Assembly (NCBI RefSeq): GCF_000208405.1
Contig: NC_015437.1
Span: 372,001-436,000 of the forward strand
Length of the DNA: 64,000 nt
Direction of reading: 5' to 3'
DNA from: Selenomonas sputigena ATCC 35185
GTDB lineage: Bacteria > Bacillota > Negativicutes > Selenomonadales > Selenomonadaceae
Numbering within the stretch: the stretch's first letter is position 1; each line of letters starts with the position of its first letter. Positions 36,028-46,110 of this stretch are shown one piece after another. Under the pieces are notes generated by a model. The model was given only the letters and a program-made list of their open reading frames with translations, was not told the DNA's origin and ran no database searches. The translations under genes and the position numbers were made by a program.

Positions 36028-36073
36028 TGAAATGAACTAGGAAAAAACCGCGGTTTTTTCCTAGTTCATTTCA
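36028..36073. repeat. 46-bp perfect palindrome 3' of hemL
   Basis: The two 23-nt halves (36028-36050 and 36051-36073) are exact reverse complements with no loop. A related half site, AATGAACTGGGAAAAAAGAG, lies at 35991-36010, exactly 40 bp before the matching part of the left half. Since A and T runs lie in the stem it may also act as a terminator for hemL. The remainder of 35838-36027 is A/T-rich with no gene. Confidence 0.8.
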
Positions 36074-36088
36074 TACAATATCATTTTA

Positions 36089-37405
36089 TCATTTTTTCGA
36101 CTTGACCTCGACAAACGCCTTCTCCGCTGCAGCAATCGTGCGGTCGATGTCTTCGTCCGTGTGGGCAAGCGAAAGGAAGAGCGTCTCGAACTGCGAGGGG
36201 GCGAGGTAGATGCCCTGTTCGAGCATGGCGCGGAACCAGACCTTGAAGGCTTCCTGATCCGAAGCGGCGGAGCTTGCGTAGTCCTTGACCATGCCCGCGC
36301 TGAAGAATATGCTGAACATCGAGCCGGCCTGGTGCGCCTGAATCTTGACACCCGCCTCGCGTGCGGCGGATTCAAGGCCGAGGACGAGCTTCTTCGTCTT
36401 CAAGGTGAGCGCGCGGCTCGCATCGGCTTCTCCGGGTTCGGGCTCTTTCAAGATGAGCTTGAGCGTTTCGATGCCCGCCGTCATGGCGAGCGGATTGCCC
36501 GAGAGCGTGCCTGCCTGGTAGACGGGACCGGCGGGCGCGATCTGCTCCATGATGTCACGGCGGCCGCCGTACGCCGCGCAAGGCAGGCCGCCGCCGATGA
36601 TCTTGCCGAGGCAGGTGAGATCGGGCGTGATGCCGTACGCTGCCTGTGCGCCGCCCAGGGAGGCGCGGAAGCCGCACATGACCTCGTCGAAGATGAGGAG
36701 TGCGCCGTGCTTTTCGGTCAGCGCGCGCAAGGTGTCGAGGTAGCCGTTTTCGGGCAGGACGCAGCCCATGTTGCCCGCGACAGGCTCGACGATGATGCAG
36801 GCGACGTCTTTGCCGTATTCCGTCATGACGCGCGTGATGGCGTCCGTATCGTTGAACGGCACGGTGATCGTGTCCTTGGCGACGCCCTCGGTCACGCCGG
36901 GACTCGACGGCACGCCGAAGGTCGCAAGCCCCGAGCCGGCGTCGACGAGCAGGCTGTCGCTGTGGCCGTGGTAGCAGCCGACGAATTTGACGATCTTCGA
37001 GCGTCCCGTGAAGCCGCGTGCAAGTCTGAGCGCGCTCATCGTCGCTTCCGTGCCGGAGTTGACCATGCGCACGAGCTGCATGGAAGGATAGGCCTTCTGC
37101 ACGAGGCGCACGAGGTCGGATTCGAGCGTCGTCGGCGCACCGTAGCTCGTGCCGCGTGCGGCGGCGTCAGCCAGTGCGCTTACGATGGCGGGATGCGCGT
37201 GTCCGGCGACGAGAGGACCCCACGAAAGCACATAGTCGACGTACTCGTTGCCGTCGATGTCGAAGATGTGCGCGCCTTCGCCGCGCGCGATAAACGGCGG
37301 ATTGCAGTCGACGTTTCTGTAGGAGCGCACGGGACTGTTGACGCCGCCCGGCATGAGGGTTTTCGCTTCTTCAAACGCTTCCAGGGATTTTTCTAAGTTC
37401 AGCAT
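36089..37405 (-). CDS. hemL: Glutamate-1-semialdehyde 2,1-aminomutase
   Basis: 438 residues. PLP enzyme converting glutamate-1-semialdehyde to 5-aminolevulinate, the end of the C5 route started by HemA. It has the LMPGGVNSPVRSYRNV N-terminus, GAHIFDIDGNEYVDYVLSWGP, FDEVMCGFR, and the PLP-binding Lys in LGKIIGGGLP. ATG 37405 follows AAGGAG; in-frame upstream sequence belongs to hemB's end. It is the last gene of the tetrapyrrole operon, 14 nt after hemB. Confidence 0.96.
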   Translation of the reverse strand: MLNLEKSLEAFEEAKTLMPGGVNSPVRSYRNVDCNPPFIARGEGAHIFDIDGNEYVDYVLSWGPLVAGHAHPAIVSALADAAARGTSYGAPTTLESDLVRLVQKAYPSMQLVRMVNSGTEATMSALRLARGFTGRSKIVKFVGCYHGHSDSLLVDAGSGLATFGVPSSPGVTEGVAKDTITVPFNDTDAITRVMTEYGKDVACIIVEPVAGNMGCVLPENGYLDTLRALTEKHGALLIFDEVMCGFRASLGGAQAAYGITPDLTCLGKIIGGGLPCAAYGGRRDIMEQIAPAGPVYQAGTLSGNPLAMTAGIETLKLILKEPEPGEADASRALTLKTKKLVLGLESAAREAGVKIQAHQAGSMFSIFFSAGMVKDYASSAASDQEAFKVWFRAMLEQGIYLAPSQFETLFLSLAHTDEDIDRTIAAAEKAFVEVKSKK

Positions 37406-37418
37406 ATTTCGCTCCTTT

Positions 37419-39898
<2,480 letters not shown>

Positions 39899-39914
39899 AG
39901 CTTCGCTTTCCTCC

Positions 39915-40850
39915 TTACGGTTGCAGCAGGCCGAGTTCCTGCAGGATTTCTTTGCCGCCCATGGCGAGCAGTTCTTCGGCGAGCGCACGGCCGATTTTCT
40001 CGGCGTCAAGGGCGCTGCCCGCCTTCTTTTTGCGATAGAGGCGCTCGCCGTCGATGGAGGCGATGACCGCCTCCATTTCGAGCGCCTCGTCCGCTGCCTC
40101 GGCGTAGACGCCGACGGGCACCTGGCAGCCGCCCTCGACGCGTGCGAGGAAGGCGCGTTCCGCTCTCGCCGCCGCACGCGTCGCCGCGTCGTCGAGGAAG
40201 GCGATAAGGGAAAGCGTCGCCTCGTCGTCCGCACGCGCCTCGATGGCGAGTGCGCCTTGTCCGACGGCGGGCAGGCAGATTTCGCGCGGCAGGATCTCGG
40301 TGATGCGGTCATGGAAGCCCAATCGCTTGAGTCCGGCGACGGCGAGGATTATGGCATCGAAATTTTCTTCTTCGAGCTTCTTGAGGCGCGTGTTCACGTT
40401 GCCGCGCAGGCTGACGATCTCAAGGTCGGGCCTCTTGGCGAGGAGCTGTGCGCGGCGGCGAAGGCTCGACGTGCCGACCTTCGCGCCTTGGGGAAGGTTC
40501 GCGAGCGTTTGATAGCGCGGACTCACGACGGCGTCGCCGGGGTCGAAGCGCTCGGTCACGGCAGCGAGCATGAGCCCTTCGGGCAGTTCCGTCGGCATGT
40601 CCTTGAGGCTGTGCACGGCGAGGTCGATTTCGCCCGCGAGCATCGCCTGCTCAAGCTCCTTCGTGAAAAGCCCCTTGCCGCCGATCTTCGCCAACGGCGC
40701 ATCGAGCACGCGGTCGCCTTTCGTCGTCATGCGCTTTTGTACGACATGAAGCTCCGGGTATCTCTCCCGGAGCTTCGCCTCTACATAGTCCGCCTGCCAG
40801 AGCGCGAGCTTACTGCTGCGCGTACCTATAACGATGGTGTCTTTCTTCAC
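39915..40850 (-). CDS. hemC: Hydroxymethylbilane synthase (porphobilinogen deaminase)
   Basis: 311 residues. Polymerises four porphobilinogens. GTRSSKLALWQAD, KDMPTELPEGL, GTSSLRRRAQL, and the dipyrromethane-cofactor Cys in VEGGCQVPVG are visible. The start is GTG 40850, which lies inside the 3' end of hemA (41-nt overlap) with GGAGACGGG upstream, so it is translationally coupled to hemA. Confidence 0.96.
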   Translation of the reverse strand: MKKDTIVIGTRSSKLALWQADYVEAKLRERYPELHVVQKRMTTKGDRVLDAPLAKIGGKGLFTKELEQAMLAGEIDLAVHSLKDMPTELPEGLMLAAVTERFDPGDAVVSPRYQTLANLPQGAKVGTSSLRRRAQLLAKRPDLEIVSLRGNVNTRLKKLEEENFDAIILAVAGLKRLGFHDRITEILPREICLPAVGQGALAIEARADDEATLSLIAFLDDAATRAAARAERAFLARVEGGCQVPVGVYAEAADEALEMEAVIASIDGERLYRKKKAGSALDAEKIGRALAEELLAMGGKEILQELGLLQP

Positions 40851-42129
40851 AAGTTCCCGTCTCCCCTATCGTATCAAGCTTGAAGAGGCTTCGCATCGCC
40901 TCGATGTAGAATGCCTCGTCCGCTGTCCCCGCCGATGCGTTGAGCTTCATCATCGGCGTGCGCAGGATCTTGCGGACGATCATGCGCGTCATGTGGTCAA
41001 CGGCACGCTGCTGCTCCTCCGTGAGTTCGGGCAGCTTCGTGTGCGCACGCTGCATCTCACGACATCGTATGCGCTCGCAGCGCTCGGAGAGGAGCGCCAT
41101 CAGCGGACGGCACGAGAGGTATTGGAAGCGCTTCTCGATGGAAACAATCTCCTCCTCGACGATGCGCGAGGCCTCGACCGCCTCCTGCTTGCGCTCCTCC
41201 ATGTGATCGTCGACGACGGCTTCCAAGGCGTCGATGTTGAAGAGCTTCACGCCCTTGATTTCCTCGACCTCGGGATCGACGTCGCGCGGCACGGCGATGT
41301 CGATGAAGACGAGCGGCCGCCCCTTCCTCTGCGTCATGAGGTGGCGCGTCTCCCACGCCTTGACGACGTAGTGCGGTGCGCCCGTCGAGGTCACGACGAC
41401 GTCGACGTCCTCCGCCTTTTCCATCGCGCGCTCGAAAGGCACGGCTTCGCCGCCGAAGCGAGCGGCAAAGTCCTCGGCCTTTTCCATGTGGCGATTCGCG
41501 ATGTAGAGCTTCTTCGCGCCGTGCGAGACGAGATGCTCGGCCGTCAGTTCCGCCATCTTTCCCGCGCCGAAAATCAGGACGCTCGACTTGTCGAGCGTGC
41601 CGAAGATGTCCTTCGCCAGCTCGACTGCCGCGTAGCTGACGGACACGGCGCTCCACGCGATGCGCGTTTCCGTGCGCACGCGCTTTCCCGTCGCAATCGC
41701 ACGGTGAAACAGCGTGTTCAGCACGGTGCTCGTCGCGTGGCCTTCGAGTGCGAGCGCGTACGCCTGCTTGACCTGCGAGAGGATCTGCCCCTCGCCGAGG
41801 ACGAGCGAATCAAGGCTCGCCGCCACGCGGAAGAGGTGGCGGATGCATTCTTCGTCCTCGTGCATGTAAAGGTATTCTTCGATGTCCTCGTCGTTTCCCG
41901 TGAGGTCGAAGAAAAAGCGGCGCACGGCCTCACCCGCATGTGCATCGTCCGCCGTCACCGCGTAAATCTCACTGCGGTTGCACGTCGAGAGCACGACCGC
42001 TTCAAGGAGATCGGCATACTCCGCCAGATGCTGGAACCCCTTGCGGATGGCGTCCTTCGGTATGGAAAACCGCTCGCGCACATCCACGGGCGCCGTCTTA
42101 TGATTCAGTCCCAAAACAATCAAGTGCAT
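40810..42129 (-). CDS. hemA: Glutamyl-tRNA reductase
   Basis: 439 residues. First enzyme of the C5 pathway: reduces glutamyl-tRNA to glutamate-1-semialdehyde with NADPH. The nucleophilic Cys is in LSTCNRSEIY (~50). LVLGEGQILSQVK, the NADPH-binding VLIFGAGKMAELTAEHL and FIDIAVPRDVDPEV blocks follow, then a C-terminal dimerisation helix region. ATG 42129 overlaps the upstream precorrin-2 dehydrogenase gene by 32 nt. The presence of hemA and hemL shows ALA is made from glutamate, not by the Shemin route. Confidence 0.97.
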   Translation of the reverse strand: MHLIVLGLNHKTAPVDVRERFSIPKDAIRKGFQHLAEYADLLEAVVLSTCNRSEIYAVTADDAHAGEAVRRFFFDLTGNDEDIEEYLYMHEDEECIRHLFRVAASLDSLVLGEGQILSQVKQAYALALEGHATSTVLNTLFHRAIATGKRVRTETRIAWSAVSVSYAAVELAKDIFGTLDKSSVLIFGAGKMAELTAEHLVSHGAKKLYIANRHMEKAEDFAARFGGEAVPFERAMEKAEDVDVVVTSTGAPHYVVKAWETRHLMTQRKGRPLVFIDIAVPRDVDPEVEEIKGVKLFNIDALEAVVDDHMEERKQEAVEASRIVEEEIVSIEKRFQYLSCRPLMALLSERCERIRCREMQRAHTKLPELTEEQQRAVDHMTRMIVRKILRTPMMKLNASAGTADEAFYIEAMRSLFKLDTIGETGTCEERHHRYRYAQQ

Positions 42130-42751
42130 GTCTTATCTCTGCCTCCGCCTCATCCAGTCTGTCTTCTTCGACAAGATTTAAAATATGCTCCGAAAGAGCC
42201 GCGCGCCAAAACGTCTCGCGTCCTGCACTTCCTTCGATGCGTTCCTTCGCTTCCTCGCGCAGCCCGGCGAGCCTTTCGAGCCAGTCGCCCCAGCTCGCGC
42301 CCAGGCGAGCGGCGAGCCGCTTCTTCAGCGTGCGGGCGAGTGCGGGCGATGCGCCGCCCGTCGATACCGTGACGAGGAGATCGCCGTCTCGCAAAGCCGC
42401 CGGCAGGAAGAAGTCGCAAAGCCCGGGCGTCGTCGCATCGTTGACGAGAGCGCCGGCCTCTTTCGCCGCCTTGCCGAAGGCGGCATTCGCCGCACGGTTG
42501 TCGGTCGCGCAGAAGACGAGGAGCGCACGCGGCAGCGATGCGAAAACCTCCGCCGTCGCAAGCCGCGCCAGCCAAGTGATGCGCCCGTCGGCTGCAAGCG
42601 CCGCCAAGGGCGGCACGAGCTCCGGCGCGACGACGGTCACAGCCGCTCCTGCTGCAAGCAGCCCTGCGACCTTGCGATGCGCCACCGCTCCGCCGCCGGC
42701 GACAAGCGCGGCGCGCCCTTCAAGGCGCAGGTCAATCGGATACATGTCCAA
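42098..42751 (-). CDS. Precorrin-2 dehydrogenase / sirohydrochlorin ferrochelatase-like protein (CysG N-domain, Met8 type)
   Basis: 217 residues. YPIDLRLEGRAALVAGGGAVAHRKVAGLL is a NAD-binding motif typical of the CysG N-terminal/Met8/SirC family; FCATDNRAANA, DFFLPAALRDGDLLVTVSTGG and SPALARTLKKRL confirm it. It oxidises precorrin-2 to sirohydrochlorin; chelatase activity is possible but unproven. The start is probably TTG 42751 (GGAAGGAC ~11 nt upstream), with ATG 42745 as alternative. It is the first gene of the tetrapyrrole operon and precedes hemA. A possible -10 (TATAAT, 42807-42812 on the minus strand) lies upstream, with a poor -35. Confidence 0.9.
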   Translation of the reverse strand: MDMYPIDLRLEGRAALVAGGGAVAHRKVAGLLAAGAAVTVVAPELVPPLAALAADGRITWLARLATAEVFASLPRALLVFCATDNRAANAAFGKAAKEAGALVNDATTPGLCDFFLPAALRDGDLLVTVSTGGASPALARTLKKRLAARLGASWGDWLERLAGLREEAKERIEGSAGRETFWRAALSEHILNLVEEDRLDEAEAEIRHALDCFGTES

Positions 42752-42829
42752 ATCTTGAGAGTCCTTCCAAATTACGAATGTGGTTCACTTTTTCGTTTTC
42801 TTCTTTATTATATCGTAAAGGCATGAAAA

Positions 42830-43202
42830 AAAAAAGCCCTGCAGGAAAGTTTGTATGTATCTTGCTTGTTCATCGTGGAAACGAGAGAAAAAGTCCTACG
42901 GAGAAACTTCAATCAACTATTATTCATTATAAAAATTTATTGTCTACGCTATGCACACAAAACGTTTGTAATTATATAAAAACTGAATAAGACTTTCTGA
43001 GATTTTTGAAGAATCGTCTTTATGGAATTTCATGTTCATGCTGCCGTGAAAACTTGGGACGATACAAGACTTGCACAGCTATAGCATTGCGTGATTCATG
43101 GCTTTGCTGTGCTCGACACGGAAGGGAAAGTGTTTCCCATGTGTACGATTGGAAAGGCAGCGGCATTGCCATGACAGGTTCAAAGGATAAGGCAACAGAG
43201 CA
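42830..43202. other. Gene-free stretch upstream of the hem operon, possible decayed gene or small RNA
   Basis: About 370 nt without a convincing intact gene. Read from ATG 43021 (plus strand), one frame gives protein-like text (EFHVHAAVKTWDD and, after an in-frame stop, FAVLDTEGKVFPMCTIGKAA), suggesting a decayed gene. A strong terminator follows at 43203-43242, so something may be transcribed through here. I recognise no known RNA family. Confidence 0.35.
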
Positions 43203-43247
43203 AACAACAGCCCGACGGGAAGATTCCCATCGGGCTGTTGTTATTTT
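43203..43247. terminator. Strong hairpin terminator
   Basis: An 18-19-bp stem (43203-43221 with 43224-43242, one mismatch) is followed by TATTTTAT on the plus strand; A-rich sequence on the other side lets it also act on the minus strand downstream of gdhA. Confidence 0.75.
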
Positions 43248-43268
43248 ATAGAAGCCTCAGTGTCGGTC

Positions 43269-43315
43269 AACGTTAGCTGCGCATCTGCGCCCTTTGGCTT
43301 GACCTGCGGGACGTT
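43269..43315. repeat. Structured dispersed element, copy 3 (degenerate)
   Basis: Outer stem AACGT/ACGTT, 3-nt bulge TAG, inner stem CTGC/GCGG, core TCTGCGCCCTTTGGCTTGACC. Core bases match copy 1 while both stems differ but still pair. Confidence 0.5.
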
Positions 43316-43325
43316 TTCGCATACG

Positions 43326-43374
43326 GCCTATTGGCCAATCAGCGCGCCCTTCGGGCTTGCTTCTTGGATAGGTC
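43326..43374. repeat. Structured dispersed element, copy 2 (immediately 3' of gdhA)
   Basis: Outer stem (G)GCCTAT/ATAGG(T)C, 3-nt bulge TGG, inner CCAA/TTGG, then TCAGCGCGCCCTTCGGGCTTG and CTTC. It ends 5 nt from the gdhA stop. See the entry at 16521 for the shared layout. Confidence 0.65.
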
Positions 43375-43378
43375 AGTA

Positions 43379-44728
43379 TTAGACGATGCCCTGTGCGACC
43401 ATCGTGTCTGCGACGTGAAGGAATGCCGTGATGTTGGCGCCGGCGATGAGGTTGCCCTTCATGCCGTACTTCTCCGCGTTCTTCTTGGAATTCTGATAGA
43501 TGTTCTTCATGATGCCCTTGAGGCGATTGTCGACTTCCTCGAACGTCCAGTGCAGGCGCTCGGAGTTCTGGCTCATCTCAAGCGCGGATACGGCGACGCC
43601 GCCGGCGTTTGCAGCTTTCGCAGGGGCGAAGAGGACGCCCTTTTCCAAGAGGTATTCCGTCGCATCGAGCGTCGTCGGCATGTTCGCGCCTTCGCCGACG
43701 GCCATGACGCCGTTCGCCACGAGAGCCTTCACGCCCTCGATGTCAAGTTCGCTCTGCGTCGCGCACGGCAAGGCGATGTCGCACTTGACCGTCCAGACGC
43801 CACGGCATCCCTCGTGGTACTCGGCATTCGGACGCTTTTCGACGTATTCTTTGATGCGGCCGCGGCGCACTTCCTTGATCTCCTTGACGAGCGCGAGGTC
43901 GATGCCCTCAGGGTCGTAGACGTAGCCGTTCGAGTCGGAGCAGGTCACGGGCTTTGCGCCGAATTCGATGGCCTTTTCAATCGCATACGTCGCGACGTTG
44001 CCCGAGCCGGAGACGACGACGGTCTTGCCCTCAAGGCTCTTGCCGTTGTCTTCGAGCATCTCCTTCATGAAGTAGAGGAGTCCGTAGCCCGTGGCTTCCG
44101 TGCGTGCGAGGCTGCCGCCGTAGCCGAGTCCCTTGCCCGTGAGGACAGCGGAATCAAAGGAGTTGACGATGCGCTTGTACTGACCGTAGAGGTAGCCGAT
44201 CTCACGGCCGCCGACGCCAATGTCGCCCGCCGGCGTATCGACCATCGAGCCGATGTGGCGATAGAGCTCCGTCATGAAGCTCTGGCAGAAGCGCATGACC
44301 TCGTTGTCGCTCTTGCCCTTCGGGTCGAAATCCGAGCCGCCCTTGGCGCCGCCGATGGGAAGCCCCGTCAAAGAGTTCTTGAACGTCTGCTCGAAAGCGA
44401 GGAACTTCAAAATGGAGAGCGTCACGCTCGGATGGAAACGCAGGCCGCCCTTGTAGGTGCCGACGGCGCTGTTCGCCTGCACGCGGTAGCCGCGGTTGAC
44501 CTGAACCTCGCCCTTGTCGTTCTCCCAAGGCACGCGGAACATGACGACGCGTTCCGGCTCGACCATGCGCTCAAGGATCTTGTGCTTCTTGTACTCGGGA
44601 TGCTGCTCCAAGACAGGCACGATCGAGGTCAGGACTTCCTTGACCACGTTGTGATATTCCTTCTCCTGCGGATCCTTCTTTTCGATAGAGGCGAGGATGT
44701 CCTCTACATACTGCTGCATTTCCGTCAT
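43379..44728 (-). CDS. gdhA: Glutamate dehydrogenase (NADP type)
   Basis: 449 residues, the length of hexameric NADP-dependent enzymes. Interconverts 2-oxoglutarate plus ammonia and glutamate. VNRGYRVQANSAVGTYKGGL, FHPSVTLSILKFLAFEQTFK, and the catalytic-Lys segment LPIGGAKGGSDFDPKGKSD are present, then VVVSGSGNVATYAIEKA for dinucleotide binding. ATG 44728 has AAAGGGGT about 10 nt upstream. It is a single-gene unit. Glutamate is also the precursor used by the adjacent hem operon. Confidence 0.97.
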   Translation of the reverse strand: MTEMQQYVEDILASIEKKDPQEKEYHNVVKEVLTSIVPVLEQHPEYKKHKILERMVEPERVVMFRVPWENDKGEVQVNRGYRVQANSAVGTYKGGLRFHPSVTLSILKFLAFEQTFKNSLTGLPIGGAKGGSDFDPKGKSDNEVMRFCQSFMTELYRHIGSMVDTPAGDIGVGGREIGYLYGQYKRIVNSFDSAVLTGKGLGYGGSLARTEATGYGLLYFMKEMLEDNGKSLEGKTVVVSGSGNVATYAIEKAIEFGAKPVTCSDSNGYVYDPEGIDLALVKEIKEVRRGRIKEYVEKRPNAEYHEGCRGVWTVKCDIALPCATQSELDIEGVKALVANGVMAVGEGANMPTTLDATEYLLEKGVLFAPAKAANAGGVAVSALEMSQNSERLHWTFEEVDNRLKGIMKNIYQNSKKNAEKYGMKGNLIAGANITAFLHVADTMVAQGIV

Positions 44729-44934
44729 GCGTGATTACCCCTTTGCTTTGAAACTTCATAAGAAAAAACTATCGTGTGCCTAAGCACTCATATATAATAG
44801 CGCAAATGGCAGAAAAAGTATACGGTTTTGCTAAGGTATTATGTATACATAGTTACAGGCGAGGAGTGGATTTTCGTATGCGCTAGGCCATCCGCCTGCT
44901 TGTTGGCGCTATGAAGAGGCGAAGATCTTCTTCC

Positions 44935-44963
44935 TTGACAACACATACCCCTATGTGTATAAT
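44935..44963 (+). promoter_or_regulatory. Promoter of the small ORF-dapF unit
   Basis: A perfect consensus: TTGACA (44935-44940), 17 nt, TATAAT (44958-44963). The spacer carries half of an inverted repeat described in the next entry. Confidence 0.9.
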
Positions 44964-44986
44964 AAAAATACCAATAGGGGTATGTG
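44941..44986. promoter_or_regulatory. Probable operator: ATACCCC/GGGGTAT inverted repeat over the promoter
   Basis: CACATACCCCTAT (44942-44954, within the promoter spacer) is exactly repeated in inverse at 44974-44986, just downstream of the -10. The left half is itself dyad-symmetric (ACACATA-CCCC-TATGTGT). Only the right half would be transcribed, so it is not an RNA hairpin; a repressor site fits better. ATACCCC...GGGGTAT recalls CsoR-type metal-sensor operators, but this is only a resemblance. Confidence 0.6.
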
Positions 44987-45001
44987 CAAAGGAGAATCGT
45001 T

Positions 45002-45205
45002 ATGAATGTTTTGGGAAAAGGCGCTCCGTTGTTGCTGCACAAGGGCATGACGGGCAAAAAAGGCTTGGCAAAGCGCTCGTTCTTCGCTACAATGAAGGAA
45101 AACTGCATGGCGGCAGATGCGCGCGTGCTGGAGGAAAGCCGCCAAAAGGAGCGAGTTTTCGGCGCGTCCTTCTGGTCTTTCCTCGCAAAACATTCCTGGG
45201 GGTAA
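45002..45205 (+). CDS. Small protein of unknown function upstream of dapF
   Basis: 67 residues, not recognised. The case for translation is good. AAAGGAGA lies 6 nt before ATG 45002, the gene sits directly behind a perfect promoter, and its stop is 4 nt before dapF. The product is basic in its first half (GKKGLAKRSFF) and ends FWSFLAKHSWG, with one Cys and no membrane helix or signal peptide. Possibly a leader or regulator of dapF, or an independent small protein controlled by the overlapping operator. No function is assigned. Confidence 0.6.
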   Translation: MNVLGKGAPLLLHKGMTGKKGLAKRSFFATMKENCMAADARVLEESRQKERVFGASFWSFLAKHSWG

Positions 45206-45209
45206 GAAT

Positions 45210-46049
45210 ATGGCGTTTTCCTTTACGAAATGGCAGGGCTGCGGCAACGATTTCGTCCTTGTGAACGGCTTTCGGGAGCAGCTCCCGGATGACCTTGCGG
45301 CGCTCTCGCGAAGGGTCTGTGACCGTCACTACGGCATCGGCGCGGACGGGCTGATTCTCGTGCTGCCGTCGCAGCAGGCGGACTTTCGCATGCGCATCTT
45401 CAATGCGGACGGCACGGAGGCGGAGATGTGCGGCAACGGCATCCGCTGCTTCGCGGGCGTCGTCCATGCGGAAGGGCTGAGCGGCGAGGCGGAATTCACG
45501 GTCGAGACGGGCGCGGGCATCCTCGTGCCGCGCCTGCAGCTTGCGGGCAGCAGGCTCACGGGCGTGCGCGTCGATATGGGCGAGCCGATCCTTGAAGGCG
45601 AGCGCATTCCTGTCCTGGGCTTTGGCGCATCACGCGTCATTGAGCAGCCGATCGAGGCGGAGGGCGAGACGTTTTCCATGACCTGCGTTTCCATGGGCAA
45701 CCCGCACTGCGTGATTTTCGTCGAGGATGCACAAGATGTGCCGATGGAAAAGTTCGGGCCTCTCCTTGAGCGGCACGAGAAGTTCCCCAAGAAGACAAAC
45801 GTGGAGTTTGCGGAAATCAAGGACGCTTCCCACATCCGCATGCGTGTCTGGGAACGCGGCGCTGCCGTGACGCTCGCGTGCGGCACAGGCTCATGCGCGA
45901 CGCTTGTCGCCGCCGCGCTCACGGGACGCACGAAGAGAGAAGCCGAGGTACAGCTCGACGGCGGCAGGCTGCAGATCGAGTGGGCGGAGAACCATCATGT
46001 CTACATGACGGGGCCTGCCGAGAAGGTCTTTGCCGGAAGGTATGAATGA
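45210..46049 (+). CDS. dapF: Diaminopimelate epimerase
   Basis: 279 residues. Converts LL- to meso-diaminopimelate for peptidoglycan and lysine. Both active-site Cys are present: EMCGNGIRCF (~75) and LACGTGSCATL (~220). The N-terminus FTKWQGCGNDFVLV and the GNPHCVIFV block are also typical. ATG 45210 was chosen over the in-frame GTG-type upstream starts because it gives the canonical N-terminus and has GGGGGTAAG before it. It is co-transcribed with the 67-residue ORF and ends at a strong bidirectional terminator. Confidence 0.96.
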   Translation: MAFSFTKWQGCGNDFVLVNGFREQLPDDLAALSRRVCDRHYGIGADGLILVLPSQQADFRMRIFNADGTEAEMCGNGIRCFAGVVHAEGLSGEAEFTVETGAGILVPRLQLAGSRLTGVRVDMGEPILEGERIPVLGFGASRVIEQPIEAEGETFSMTCVSMGNPHCVIFVEDAQDVPMEKFGPLLERHEKFPKKTNVEFAEIKDASHIRMRVWERGAAVTLACGTGSCATLVAAALTGRTKREAEVQLDGGRLQIEWAENHHVYMTGPAEKVFAGRYE

Positions 46050-46056
46050 ATATGGG

Positions 46057-46110
46057 AAAAAAGGAACTGCTGCGTGAGTCGAATTTGACTCACGCAGCAG
46101 TTCCTTTTTT
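46057..46110. terminator. Bidirectional terminator between dapF and the Rpn gene
   Basis: A perfect 24-bp stem (46057-46080 with 46087-46110) around GAATTT, with A6 and T6 at the ends, acts on both converging transcripts. Confidence 0.92.

Noticed and set aside
43006-43251. An 81-codon plus-strand ORF upstream of the gdhA-side terminator
   Set aside because: It has no ribosome site, no family resemblance, and its 3' end lies within the terminator stem.
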